Shown: positions 1 to 10,271 of the stretch, piece after piece | Layout of the letters: every line of letters starts with the position of its first letter | Numbering within the stretch: position 1 is the first letter of the stretch | Assembly: GCF_002104995.1 (NCBI RefSeq) | Contig: NW_024468251.1 | Location: forward strand, 992,001 to 1,056,000 | DNA: 64,000 nucleotides | From: Linderina pennispora | Lineage: Eukaryota; Kickxellomycota; Kickxellomycetes; Kickxellales; Kickxellaceae | Direction of reading: 5' to 3' | Program-made: the position numbers and the translations under genes | The notes under the pieces: generated by a model | Databases searched by the model: none | Told to the model about the DNA's origin: nothing | The model's input: only the letters and a program-made list of their open reading frames with translations

Positions 1-1
1 G

Positions 2-700
2 AACATCCGGCACAGCCTGCTGCCGCAGACCATGGAGTCGTTTGAGCAGAACCTGTCGAGTCTTGAGATCGCTATCAGCAACCACCTCGACAGCATGGGC
101 GTGTCGCCGATCTCGCTGCTGGAAACGGCTGCCAGCCATCTAACCACCTCCGTGGTCAGCCTCGTCAAAATGCTCAAGGTGTGCCGCAGCGACGACCGTG
201 CGCCGCCGCGCCTCCCCGGCCAGGACATCTCGATCACGCAGAAGATGGACATGCTCAGGATAAACCTGGAGGACAAAACAGACACAATTGTCGAAGGCAT
301 CCAGACAATGCTGCGGATTGTGCGCGCGACCAACCCCGACCCAAAAACGCTCTTCGCTACCTTGCAGTCGGTCATCACGTCGGCCCGCACCATCATCGAT
401 GCGTGTGCCCCGGCGTTTGGCGAGATCGACCAGAGCCCGGAGCTCGCTGCGCACATGCAATCCACTGCGTACGATTCCGCCAAGGCGCGCCAGGTGCTCG
501 AGGGCCTGGAGAGCGGCCACCTGCAGCTCAACGACCAGCTCAACGACATTGTTGAGGCACAGGAGCTTGCCGACGACAACCAGCTCGACAACCCCGTCGT
601 CACCGAGCTCCTTGGCGACACCGCCTTCAAGCAGCGTCTGACATCTGCCGTGTTCGACGTTGCAAAGTACACAAAAATGCTAATGGCCCTGATGGACTAG
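2..700 (+). CDS. C-terminal part of a probable Spa2/GIT-like polarity scaffold (5' partial)
   Basis: The frame is open from base 2, ten codons before the first ATG at 32, so the gene starts outside the window. The visible 233 residues are almost wholly helical, with leucine and alanine heptads. They include a segment near residues 45-60 (LETAASHLTTSVVSLVKMLK) and a final segment TSAVFDVAKYTKMLMALMD. This four-helix, FAT/GIT-like pattern resembles the C-terminal domain of polarisome scaffold Spa2 and animal GIT proteins, which bind partners at growth sites. No catalytic motif is visible. The stop lies 37 bases from the stop of the convergent TRM112 gene. The Spa2 call rests on fold-like pattern and memory of the family, not on a database match. 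Another helical-bundle scaffold such as a talin or vinculin relative is possible. Confidence 0.55.
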   Translation, partial: NIRHSLLPQTMESFEQNLSSLEIAISNHLDSMGVSPISLLETAASHLTTSVVSLVKMLKVCRSDDRAPPRLPGQDISITQKMDMLRINLEDKTDTIVEGIQTMLRIVRATNPDPKTLFATLQSVITSARTIIDACAPAFGEIDQSPELAAHMQSTAYDSAKARQVLEGLESGHLQLNDQLNDIVEAQELADDNQLDNPVVTELLGDTAFKQRLTSAVFDVAKYTKMLMALMD

Positions 701-737
701 AATATAAATTTTTTGAAACCGAAAAAAAATTTTCTCT

Positions 738-1113
738 CTAGATCTCATGTTCGGCGAGCAGCATGTTGGGAACGCCCTTGACGATCTTGAAGTCGTGGCC
801 GCACCCATCGCACACCATGCTGCCCTCCTTGACGTGTGTCTCCATAACCACCGTGTGGAACTTTTGCAAAAACTCCTCGTCATCCGCCGGGTTCGCCGGC
901 ACCGTTGCGGGCAGATCCAGGCCCAGCGAGGTGGCGGTCTTGACCAGCGCGTTCCAGTCGAACCGCGGGATCATGCGCACCAGGAATTCGTCGTTGCGCT
1001 CCGCCTCGACCTGCTCCAGCTCGGCGTTCTCGAACCGCAGAGGGTACTGCTTGTCCGGGTCGGTGCAGTTCCGGACGTTGCACTTGAGCATGTTGTGTGT
1101 GATCAGTCCTCAT
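738..1113 (-). CDS. TRM112: TRM112, activator subunit of tRNA/rRNA/eRF1 methyltransferases (one +1 frameshift)
   Basis: Trm112 is a small zinc-binding protein that stabilises several methyltransferases (Trm9, Trm11, Mtq2, Bud23 in yeast). The frame from 1091 starts MLKCNVRNC and carries the second Cys pair in MVCDGCGHDFKIVKGVPNML, the family's conserved C-terminus. The family begins M-(K/R)-L-x-T-H-N before this point. The ATG at 1113 supplies exactly that (MRLITHN) if one base near 1106-1108 is removed: the sequence reads ATGAGGACTGATC where ATGAGACTGATC would stay in frame. After correction the protein is 124 residues, close to the usual length of 120-135. Expected residues lie on both sides of the shift, so I regard it as a one-base insertion, most likely a sequence error. 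The gene converges on the Spa2-like gene. Confidence 0.93.
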
Positions 1114-2393
1114 GGTTGGAAGATAGGTTGTGTTGAGAAGGTAGTGGAAGTGCGGATCTGAGAGGTTGAGATTTTGCCAGGCAATTTTCCCCACAGAGCC
1201 TGCATATCAGAATTTCGGTAAGGTATGGGTATCACGTGGATTGCACTAATGCAATGAGGATTTGTATGGTGTTGACTAGTAGGCTGCCCACCACTTGGTG
1301 GCCAAATGTGCTAGTTAGGACCCTGCTGCTATTTTGAGGTGGAGGATATTTCCACCGCGATCTGACGTTCCTAAATTACAAACCAATACCATATGACAAT
1401 GGGTGAAGCCTCACAAGAGACACTGCCTGCCTTGTATTGGAATGGGATTTAAATAGACGATTTATACAGCGTAATTGCGAGATGGAACCACAGTTGGTTT
1501 TACTACAAAAACCAGCGGCTGATAGTTGATTCAGTACCAAATGATACCTGAGGCCGACAGGTAAGCCGAATACTGCAAGTGAAACTAGCAAATGATATAG
1601 CGGTAAAGAAGCAGGTATCGGAGAGATGATCAGTGACGAATATATTGCAAAGATGTCGTGTTTTGTAATCTCGAAATAGGGAGAAACCTCCTAAGCAATT
1701 AAAAGTATTCTGGATAGGAAAATGGACTATTAACTCGCACTACCATTCGTCTTCGCCTAGATGGGAGACTCGTATCTTCTATTTCAAACAGAGTCCTGTG
1801 GAAGCTAAACTGTGGGCAGTGAACATTGATGATGAGCATAATTGTGAAAACGCTGTCGACGAAGAAAGACTAAATCAAAGATACAAATGGAAAGGTTGAA
1901 ATGGGCGTCGTTCCAAAATGTCCATTTCAACCACACTTGCCACCCAAGTGGCTTTATATACTCCTTTGCATACCATTCCTCCTGCCTTGAACCAGGAAGT
2001 CGACATTGTTGCTTCTGCTTGATGGCCTAAGCGTGACACCTTCCATAATGCGTGTCTGACAATTTCCACGAATGGCAATAATAGAAACACTATACATGCA
2101 AGGGCGCCACTCATTCTACCACCCCCGATGCCCGAGCAACCTGCCTCATCTCTTGACAGAGAGTAATCCTAGCATTTCAACATTTTCACTGCTTGTTGCG
2201 TACACACATAATGCCTCACATTAGTCGATGCCATATATCTGATAACGTAGGCGATTAATCATTTTGACAATGTTTGCACATCTTATTTACATTCCGTATT
2301 TACTGACGTTACTAGGAGCATATCGGGTGCTCGAGCTGTTGGCGTTCTATCAACGAATCTGGAGAAGGATACAAGGAAAGAAATAGAGCAAAG
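1114..2393. other. intergenic, no gene seen
   Basis: AT-richer stretch with only short open frames (up to 79 codons) that show no recognisable motif and no coding-like GC bias at third positions. I see no RNA gene or repeat. It presumably holds the upstream region of TRM112. Confidence 0.5.
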
Positions 2394-4100
2394 CTACCCG
2401 TCGAAGACCCCTATGTGTGAAGAGTACTCGCGCACATGAATCACACGAAAGCCCGCCTCAGAGCTACCAGATGCACGTCCACCAATCGCCTGGGCCACAG
2501 CATCGACATACCCAGGGCTAACTCCGAGGCTAGTCAGGTTAGGCAGACGCGAGACTACTTTTACGACGGTGGAAACGCATAGCGGCTTGCACGACCGAAT
2601 GTCCAGGCGAACAATTTGGTCGCTGACACATCTTCCAAGACCCTTGACAGCATCGTCCATATCCGAAACCGCCTTGCTCTGGCTGTTGAGGAAACTGCTG
2701 CTTCCCACTACCATCAGGTGCTTGCGCTCAAGGGAATAGGCGTCAATGACGAGAACATGCAGATGCTTGAGCATGCCGATGACGTTCAGCATGCTATTTG
2801 CACAGGCTACAACCGGAGTCAAGTGAAGCCAGTGCAGCCACGGCCACTTGATCGAGGGCGGCATTGGGTGATACATGCCAGTGACCCGTGCCCCTGACAA
2901 GTATTGCTGGCCATGCCTGAAGAGTCTATATATACCCCTAGTCATGCAGGCCTGTCCAGCATGTGTATGCCTATCCTTGATGTTTACAGCCAGCAGTGTA
3001 GCGCACCGTAGGATGGGGAGACCCATTCTCTCAAGCCCATATGGCTCTGTGACAAGCGTCAGAGGGCGGCACTGAGCTGTGTGTAGATAGTTCTCCATGG
3101 CCACGATGGAGTGCTCGAGCCCTTTAACCTTCACTTGTGTCACAGCTGGAAATGTCACATCAACGAAGCATGGAGAGCAGTAGGCCATACCTTTGACTGG
3201 CTTGTCGAACTCCAAGGCAAGCTTGTCAAGCCGCTTGAGATTCAGTGCCCCGTCGGCCCCAGCCCGAAACAGAGTCCAGTCAACATAGCGGCTATTGTGC
3301 TGTATCTCGAGTTCGCGCAGGTTGCTGACAGGAATCCTTGGGCAAATGAACGAGCTCAGGAATCAGCTTGCTGTCCAATACAAGGACTTGCAAATTCTCT
3401 GAAAATGGCGCAGCAATGTCTTTTGGAAATGGACGCATCACCTGCATCATGGTGAGCTGGGAGTGCAGTCTCCTATGAAGCTCCAGCATAATCTCGCCTC
3501 CCACTCCAGGAATATCCCTAACAAACCCAGCCGACGAGCTCCAAGTGCGATGACCATGATGCCAGAGACCGGTAACATTCGGGCAGAGGCTGAGAATCGT
3601 ATCTACTGTATCCATAGCCTCGGCCTTCGCCATTTCCAAATCTTGCCTCTTGCCAGCGGTGAACAAACCAGAACCAAGGAACATTAGGAGACTGGTATTG
3701 GCTATGGCGCCAAGGGGGATACCGAGACTCTCAATTGCCTGGACCAAGGTTGAGTTCTTGGTGGCACTTGTTGAACTGAACTATGCGGACCTCTGAAACA
3801 AGAGAAAGCAGATTGTGCTTGTGCAAAAAACTCACAGTTGCTGACCCAACGACGGCAGTGTTTTATATCGCTATTGCTGTCATCATACGAACTCTCGATA
3901 GTTGCTTCCAGGATAAGAGGGACTCTGCCCATGAGCGACCGGACAAACAGGGAATACTCTAAGTACTCGTCGTGGAAGGCGATTATCTGGTCGAAGTCCG
4001 CCACAGTGGACGTTTTGTGGCATGCTTTATTAAAGGCTGTGTGTATCATGGGAGCTACTAGCTCAGTAGCTTTGCCATGGGGTATACCGTGGAAGTACAT
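2394..4100 (-). pseudogene. frameshifted paralogue of the lineage-specific repeat-protein family found at 19549-21213
   Basis: Three frames on the minus strand line up end to end with the intact 554-residue protein at 19549-21213. Frame one starts MYFHGIPHGKATELV at 4100 (compare MFDFYHNKPAEMMKPLV). Frame two, starting near 3747, holds SSAGFVRDIPGVGGEI (compare SSAGVIRDIPGVGFEI) and PELVHLPKD. Frame three, from 3215, ends with CVSTVVKVVSRLPNLTSLGV and HIGVFDG (compare HIEAIDG). At least three shifts break it: near 3785, near 3730, and at 3220-3300. The encoded fold looks like irregular leucine-rich repeats, possibly F-box-like substrate receptors, but I see no clear F-box. It may be a true pseudogene or an intact gene with insertion errors like those seen elsewhere here; overall residue divergence is large, so both copies are old. 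Confidence 0.75.
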
Positions 4101-7100
4101 TGTGAACAGTATTTGGGAAGGATAGGGTGGAAGAGTTATCCAGTGTTTTGTGCTTGAAAATGAATTAACTTTAGTGGTTGACAGAGGGTGGTAAGGGAAT
4201 TTGCAAGGCCCTCTTGCCCTGCTTTTAAATACCGTCACGATTTCGAAGGGTAGCAGTGTTTCACCTAGCCTGGCCAGTGCCCAACCCTCCCATCCACAGC
4301 GCATGAGTAGGTCTGCATATCCCTTCTATTTCTTGCTCTGCCACCTGCATGGCAAGGAAAATCAGCACCAAGGCAGGTGCGCAAAAAACAGCAGCGGCTT
4401 TCTTGTCTCTTCTCCAACTCAATTTGGATGCACATCTGTGTCACAGCAATTGCAGCGCTGGATGTCATGAGGGGAGGGAGCAGATGACAGGCATGGTGCC
4501 TCCTGTGGGCAGAGATCGCTGATGGCTTATCTACACAGAGATTGGTTTTGATAGCATCATATACCGCTTCAATAGAAACTAAAGTTGAGAGTTGCATACT
4601 CTATCCAAAAGGCACAGCGCACTACTCCAAAATGAGTCTAACATTGCCTATATAACGCAAAGACTGTGTGTTTTCATATAAAGACGATTGGCACTTGCCT
4701 TACCTCATAGTCTCTTGCCTGTCAGTAAGATTATCAAGAAAATGGCATGTTCGCATGCTCCAAAAAGAGAGGAAGGTCTCCTTACTCGTATGGTGTCCCC
4801 ACGCATCTCTACCAGCCCTTCCACCTGCTGATGTAAAACCTCTCAGGAAAAGTGCCTATATGTCTCCTTAGATCACTGTTGCTACAGGACACCGGGACTC
4901 TCTTTTGTGTTGAAAGGAGGTAGGTATGTGCTGGGATGTGGAAGCTTGCCCTGTTTTTTTACTTCTGAAGTTACTACCCACGCCTTCTCGCTTAGACAAA
5001 GCCGCTGTTCCAAACCAATTTGTAGATCACAACCTCCACCAATCGCTCATACAGCAGTTGATATCGGATTCGCATTTGCTATTTTGCCACCACCTGACGA
5101 ACCTCATGGAGGGTGTGAGGAGGGGCTTCCACTGCATCCAAAAACACCTGCTGTTCTCCAAAATACGACAAAGCCGGTCAGTGAGAGTAAGACAAATGGA
5201 TTTCCATGCACACTCTCAACCAACAACTGCCGCACAATAACGCAAGAGAGTAGTGTTCTCGCCCAGCCATTCTCGCTGGGGCATGGGAAAGGCGGTGGAT
5301 GTATGCAGGTTTGCTTTGTGTCACTCGGCATTCGGCTATTCCGACATGTCAGTTTTTGTTACAAGACTATCAAATACTTTTTGAATGGACGTTGTTGGTG
5401 CCAACTAGTTGACAGCACTTCATATTGACAGTACAGGGTGAAAACACCAACTTTCAGCACCTTTCGCCATGTCCTGGTGAATTGTAAAGTATTGCACAGC
5501 ATGGCGGTAGACACATGCTACTCAAAGGAGTTGTCAATACCCATAGATGCCCGGAAGCTGGGTCTGGCTTTCAGCTCTCAAGTCTGGTGGTACGGACAAT
5601 AGATCTCATGATGCCAAGAACATCTAGAGTGAGGGAAATGGCTGGGGGAAGGAACACATCCCATGGTGAGATGCAGGATGGGAGGATTGCAACCCCCAGG
5701 TGGCGACAAGAGAGAGCAGGTCTAGTTCTGTTTTTCACAAGCGGCTCTTTCTTTGGTTTCTTCTTTAGCGGCAATGGTTGTCCCTAGATATGCATATCCG
5801 ATTATGCACATGGTACCTAATTTTTTATTCACTACTATCTGTAAAAGTGGGTCAAGAGCAAGTGGAGAGGGACACCAGATGCACCATGCAGAGAAGCAAC
5901 CTGTTTGTCCGCATGTCAATCACAAAGAGAGTGATAGGGCAGACACCCACCAAGAAAGCTGTGGGCATGTACCAAGAGTATCGAGTCGCGACCAGGGTGA
6001 GCGCTCTGTTGCCTTTTATTTTCACTCAGCAAAAACGGTATCTGGCAATATTGTTTACGTGGGGTGCTGCCTTTCATTTGAACCCTAACAGCAATTATCT
6101 TAAACAGCCTTTTCTCTTCATAGTGAGAGTGGCTTTCAGTTCTTCTGGGGATGCTCCTATTGAAAAGAAAAACTGACAACCTTCGAGGTGCCTGATATAT
6201 GCAAATGCATGACCAACAGATATTTGTGGCTGTGCGTTCTGAAAATTTGTGACAGCATGATTTCCAAGCTCTCATGGTCGAACTTAGTGACCTCCCATTT
6301 GCTGAAAATGTTCTGCATCCTCCATGCAAGCTGCCTTTCAACACAATGTGGGCGGACGAAGAAAGGGAAGCCGAAATGCTCCTTGTCGTCAATAAGGATT
6401 GGCCCTTGCAAAAGCCGCTCTCGAGTGTGATGGAGAACCCCGTTGAATCCTTTTCATGGTACTGTGAGCGAGAGCACCAGTACAGGTGTATGCTGGCACA
6501 TATCTCAATAGTTCATTAAAATTCGGTGCGCATCTGTAACAATATTTGCTCAGATATTGCGGATCCTAGGCAGCCAGAGGCGGATCCCCCGTGGGTCGTC
6601 CTGGTACAAAGCCTCAATGTGGGTTTCTCCGAGTTGGATTGCTGAAAAAAAAAAAAAGCAATGCTGCTCGCCTCTACGCCAAAATGCAGAGCATGCAGCT
6701 AGGCTTAGAACAAGAGGCAGAATGTGGGCAGGATCGGCATGTATGTGGTGTGCAAATTAGCTTCTTGCATATCAAAGGACGACCAAGGGTGCTGGGGATG
6801 TGTGTCCTTTCCCTCACAGCTGCCCCTACATTCTTGACCGAAGCAAATGCTAGGCGGATTCGCCCTTCTCTTTTGCAACAGAATGAGTGCATATTTCGTT
6901 TTGCAGGAGACTCAGGAAATGAGGTCCGCTTGTCGGCATGTGGGCAGGGTTGCCAGGCTGAAACCAAAAGCATAGTGTTCACTATACACCTCCGGAAGAA
7001 AAAGCAGTTTTCCATCCTCCATACTCCTCGAGCGCCAAAGAAATTCACCTTTCCCTTTGTTTCTTCATCTTGAGTCGACCAATGCATGCCTCAGTTATTT

Positions 7101-7646
7101 CCAGCATCCCAAGCGACGGCATCTACCTGGATAAAAGAAGCCTCTGCAACATCTGCACCGGATCCATGGATTAGTAGCTCCGCGTACTATATGTCTCGTT
7201 GTAGTGCTAAGCTCTCTTCTTGTCCATACCTTTGCGGGATAGCCGTGCCTTTTGCAATATATAGACTAGTTCATATCCTGAGCCAGACAATGCTGAGTAT
7301 GCTGCAAACAGTGTTCTGAGCCTGCACATGGCCACTGGCACATGGCAGGCTGATTTCATCCCTGGCTAATCCTGTGATAAGAGTACAGCAGAAAACTAAA
7401 ATCTGGCCCGAGGCAGGGACAAGGCTAGTCTTGGGCCCAGCTGCGGGGAGACCAGATGCCTCAGCGCCAGGTGGATCTACCTCGGTGTCGTCTTGTACCG
7501 AGCAGGCGGGGGAAGCGGGCGCTGGTTCCCCTACAGACTTCAGGCACGAGATCGGTGGCCCCGGTTATCTTGGGTGGAATGAACTAAATCATCGATTTTA
7601 AAAGAACAGACGTGCTGAGATCTATTGATACTGAGAAAAGCTTGCT
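4101..7646. other. long gene-poor intergenic region
   Basis: No frame here gives a protein I recognise. The longest (4907-5428 plus, 5916-6392 minus, 6591-7073 plus, 6674-7087 minus) overlap one another on both strands, lack family motifs and have no coding-like composition. Homopurine and homopyrimidine runs and TATA-like pieces are frequent. One minus-strand frame at 6157-6411 has a more protein-like composition and could be a gene remnant, but I cannot name it. I see no transposase, reverse transcriptase, terminal repeat or tRNA. Confidence 0.5.
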
Positions 7647-7940
7647 CTACAGCTTCGATACCCGCACGTTGCGCTTGGCCTGCACAGGCTCGTCCGACTT
7701 GTTTACGCGCAGCCGACGCAGCTTGCTCTACACGAGAGGAATGCATCAAGGGGCGGTTAGTTCTGTGCTCTAGTGACTGCTACGTCCTGGTGTTATCAAG
7801 GGGCGCCTTACCTTTTCCTTGGTCTTCAGTGCGACAGTCTTCTTCTTCTGCGACAGGAACCGGACCTGCAGGGGCGCGGAGGCAGCAAAGCGTGTCTGGC
7901 TGACGGCAAGAGCGGTGGTGAATTTCGACAGCGCAATCAT
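7647..7940 (-). CDS. small basic protein with mitochondrial-type presequence, two exons
   Basis: This gene is inferred by hand. Exon 1 (7812-7940) reads MIALSKFTTALAVSQTRFAA and continues to residue 43, ending at a canonical donor (AAG/GTAAGG). The N-terminus is rich in Ala, Ser, Arg and Lys with no acidic residue, typical of a matrix-targeting presequence. Exon 2 (7647-7727) follows acceptor GTAG, keeps frame, and gives a Lys/Arg-rich tail of 26 residues ending VRVSKL. The total is 69 residues with an 84-base intron. Size and charge suggest a mitochondrial ribosomal or assembly protein, but I cannot assign a family. An alternative acceptor two bases later (GTAGAG) would give a longer Ala-rich tail read from 7725 to 7540. 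The gene ends 74 bases downstream of the JJJ1 stop, on the same strand. Confidence 0.55.
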
Positions 7941-8014
7941 TATTACGAAATTGGAGTCAGAGTGGAGCAGAAAAAGCCGGTTCTATTGAGAAAAAAAAAA
8001 AAGATCGGGATTTA

Positions 8015-9862
8015 TTATTTCTTGCTCTTCTTGCCCTTCTTGCCCTTGGCCGCCCGCTCCTGCATGATGGACTCGGCGAGGTGCTTTGGCAGATTGTTGG
8101 CCAGGGCGTGGCCTGTATCCTTGATATGGTCAAAGAGCTGGTTGCGCGAGGCAAAGTCCTTACTGCATACATTGCACTTGAGCTCGGCCAGCTCCTTTTT
8201 CTTTTGCCGCTCCTTGCGCAGCTCCTTCTTGGATACCCTCGGTGCAGCCGGTGAGTCCAGCGCTGACTCTGGGTCGGCTGAATCCGGCGCCGACTCCGGC
8301 TCGGCTGGTTCGCTGGGTGGGTTCTCCAGGTCGCTGGCATCGTCGGTAGGCTGGGCCTTGATCTGGTTCTTGCGTTTCTTCTTTTTGTTCTTCTTGCCGC
8401 CGCTGGCCTGGGCTGTGCTCAGGTTGCGGATCATCTGCGCAAGCACATCATCCTCGTTTGCCTCCTCCTCCTCCTCTAGATCAGGCTCCTCTGCGGATTC
8501 TACCGGCGATTCTGGCGGTGTCGCAAACGACTCATTATCCGATACGTTGTTGCTGGCAGCTGACGACGGGATATCGCCGTTGGTCTGCATCTTGGCCAGG
8601 CGGCGTTCCTCGCGCATCATCTCGCGGCGGATCTCGCGCACGGCCCGTTGGTGCTTCTTGCTCTTCTCGTGGTTGGCCTTCTGCGCTGGCGTCTTGAACT
8701 CCTTGTCGCAGGTAATGCACAGCAGGTCGTTTTCAGGATCAAGCACATCGCCCTCGCTGAGATCGCGCTCAGCCCCATCGTCGTCTGGTTCCTGGCCATC
8801 GGCATCGCTGTGCGCCTTTTCGGCGTCAGAAAGCTCGCTCAGGTACTCGTCGAGGTGGTTCGAGTAGTCGACCTCCTCCCACGCCTGGCGCACATAGGTG
8901 CTGGCGTCGTCCACCAGGGCAGCCCGCTGCTCGGCAACACGCCTTTTGCGATCCCGCTCGCGCTCCTCCTGCAGCACCCTCTGCTCCTCCACAAAGGCCT
9001 TGTACCGCGGATCGCGCTTCTTGAGCCATGCGGCCAGGTTCTGCACGGTGTCGACAAACTCACGCCGTGCCTTCTCTCGCAGGTGCTTGTTCTCCTTCTC
9101 CATGAGGCGGCGGATCTGGCGGTTCTCGGCATCGGCGAGGCGGTACTTGTCGAACCACCCGAACGACTTGCGGGTGGAGAAGGTGGTCCAGAAGTTGTAA
9201 AAGTCCCTCAGCGTGGTGCCGGAGGCGTCGCGGCGCGACGTGTTGCGCTTCTTGCCCTGTGACCGCGCGTACTCTGCGTCCTCGTCGTACAAGGTATGCG
9301 AGTCGCCAAAGTCCAGGTTATAGATCATGTCCAGGCGCTCCTCAGAGTCTGGATCGTAGATCTGCAGCTCCTCGTCGCGCAGGTTCTCGAACAGCTTGCG
9401 GTACACGGCAAAGAAGCCTGCAGGGGAGTCGTCAAAGCCGCGGAACGACGAGACGCTAAAATGCCGCATTAGAGTCTCGGTGGACGTGTAGTCGACGTTG
9501 GCGCTCTGGTTGCCGTCGTTGGGTGCTGCGGTCACGCCAAACTCGTCGCCGCGCAGGATCTGCTCGCGGTGGTTGTCGTACCAGGCGCGCTCCTGCGGGT
9601 CGCTCAGCATCTCGTACGCTTCCCGAATCTGGGCGAATATCTCGGTCGCCTCCTCTGCATTGGTGTGGTTCTTGTCTAGCGTTTGAATTTGGACGAATTA
9701 GTCTGCGGCATGGGGGAGTGACTATGAAGCGTCCGTCAAGGCTTTTCTGCGATCCTTACCTGGGTGCCAGACGAGCGCCTGCTTGCGGTACGCTCGTTTC
9801 AGGTCGGCGTCGGTTGCGCTGCGCTCGACGCCGAGCAGCTCGTAGTAGCATGTCCTCGCCAT
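8015..9862 (-). CDS. JJJ1: JJJ1/DNAJC21-type J-protein for 60S ribosome maturation
   Basis: Cytosolic Hsp40 co-chaperone that works with Hsp70 and Rei1 to recycle export factors from pre-60S ribosomes. Exon 1 (9760-9862) encodes [20 protein letters not shown] and the HP of the HPD motif. The intron 9676-9759 (GTAAGG...CTAG) splits the Asp codon. Exon 2 (8015-9675) continues [12 protein letters not shown] and includes [17 protein letters not shown], a JJJ1 signature. The total is 587 residues. After the J domain come a charged coiled coil (about residues 190-300), a first C2H2 zinc finger ([25 protein letters not shown] in part), an acidic Ser-rich linker, a lysine run, and a second C2H2 finger ([20 protein letters not shown]) near the C-terminus. 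The order J domain, coiled coil, two fingers matches the family. The reading frame is clean. It is divergent from the ARI1 gene. Confidence 0.95.
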
Positions 9863-10133
9863 TGCTGTCGTGTGCGCACAGGGCGGGTTTTTAGCACAGG
9901 AATATGAAAAGATTTTTTTTTTTAAATAAAAAAAAGAGGAATGGGGGATTTCGTCACGTCTCGCCAACTGGCAGGCTGGCTTAAACCGGTGATCGCCGGC
10001 CTGGTGGAGCGGGGAGGGAGCACTGCGACAGTGGCTGCTAGGCGGCTCTGCTGCTGCGGATCTCTGCGACGAGACGTCCCGGAGGGAGCATGGCCGGCGC
10101 TCGCATTTTTCGCTCGCCTCACTTTGTTTTTGG

Positions 10134-10140
10134 TATAAAA
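10134..10140 (+). promoter_or_regulatory. TATA box of the Ariadne ubiquitin ligase gene
   Basis: TATAAAA lies 132 bases before the ATG at 10272, in the 409-base divergent promoter shared with JJJ1. Confidence 0.5.
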
Positions 10141-10271
10141 GGGTTGTCAGCCATCTTGCATCTTTTTCTCTGTGATTTTTCTTTCTTGACACCGAATTTC
10201 AAGGCTTTTTTGTTGCCGGGTTTATTATTACGGACACCCACTGATACACTATTTTACCTCATTCTCAAACA

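Noticed and set aside
4907-5428. 173-codon plus-strand frame
   Set aside because: No motif, overlapped by other frames on both strands, AT-rich non-coding composition.
7773-8867. 364-codon plus-strand frame over JJJ1
   Set aside because: Antisense to the JJJ1 zinc-finger half; Ser/Phe-rich, no motif.
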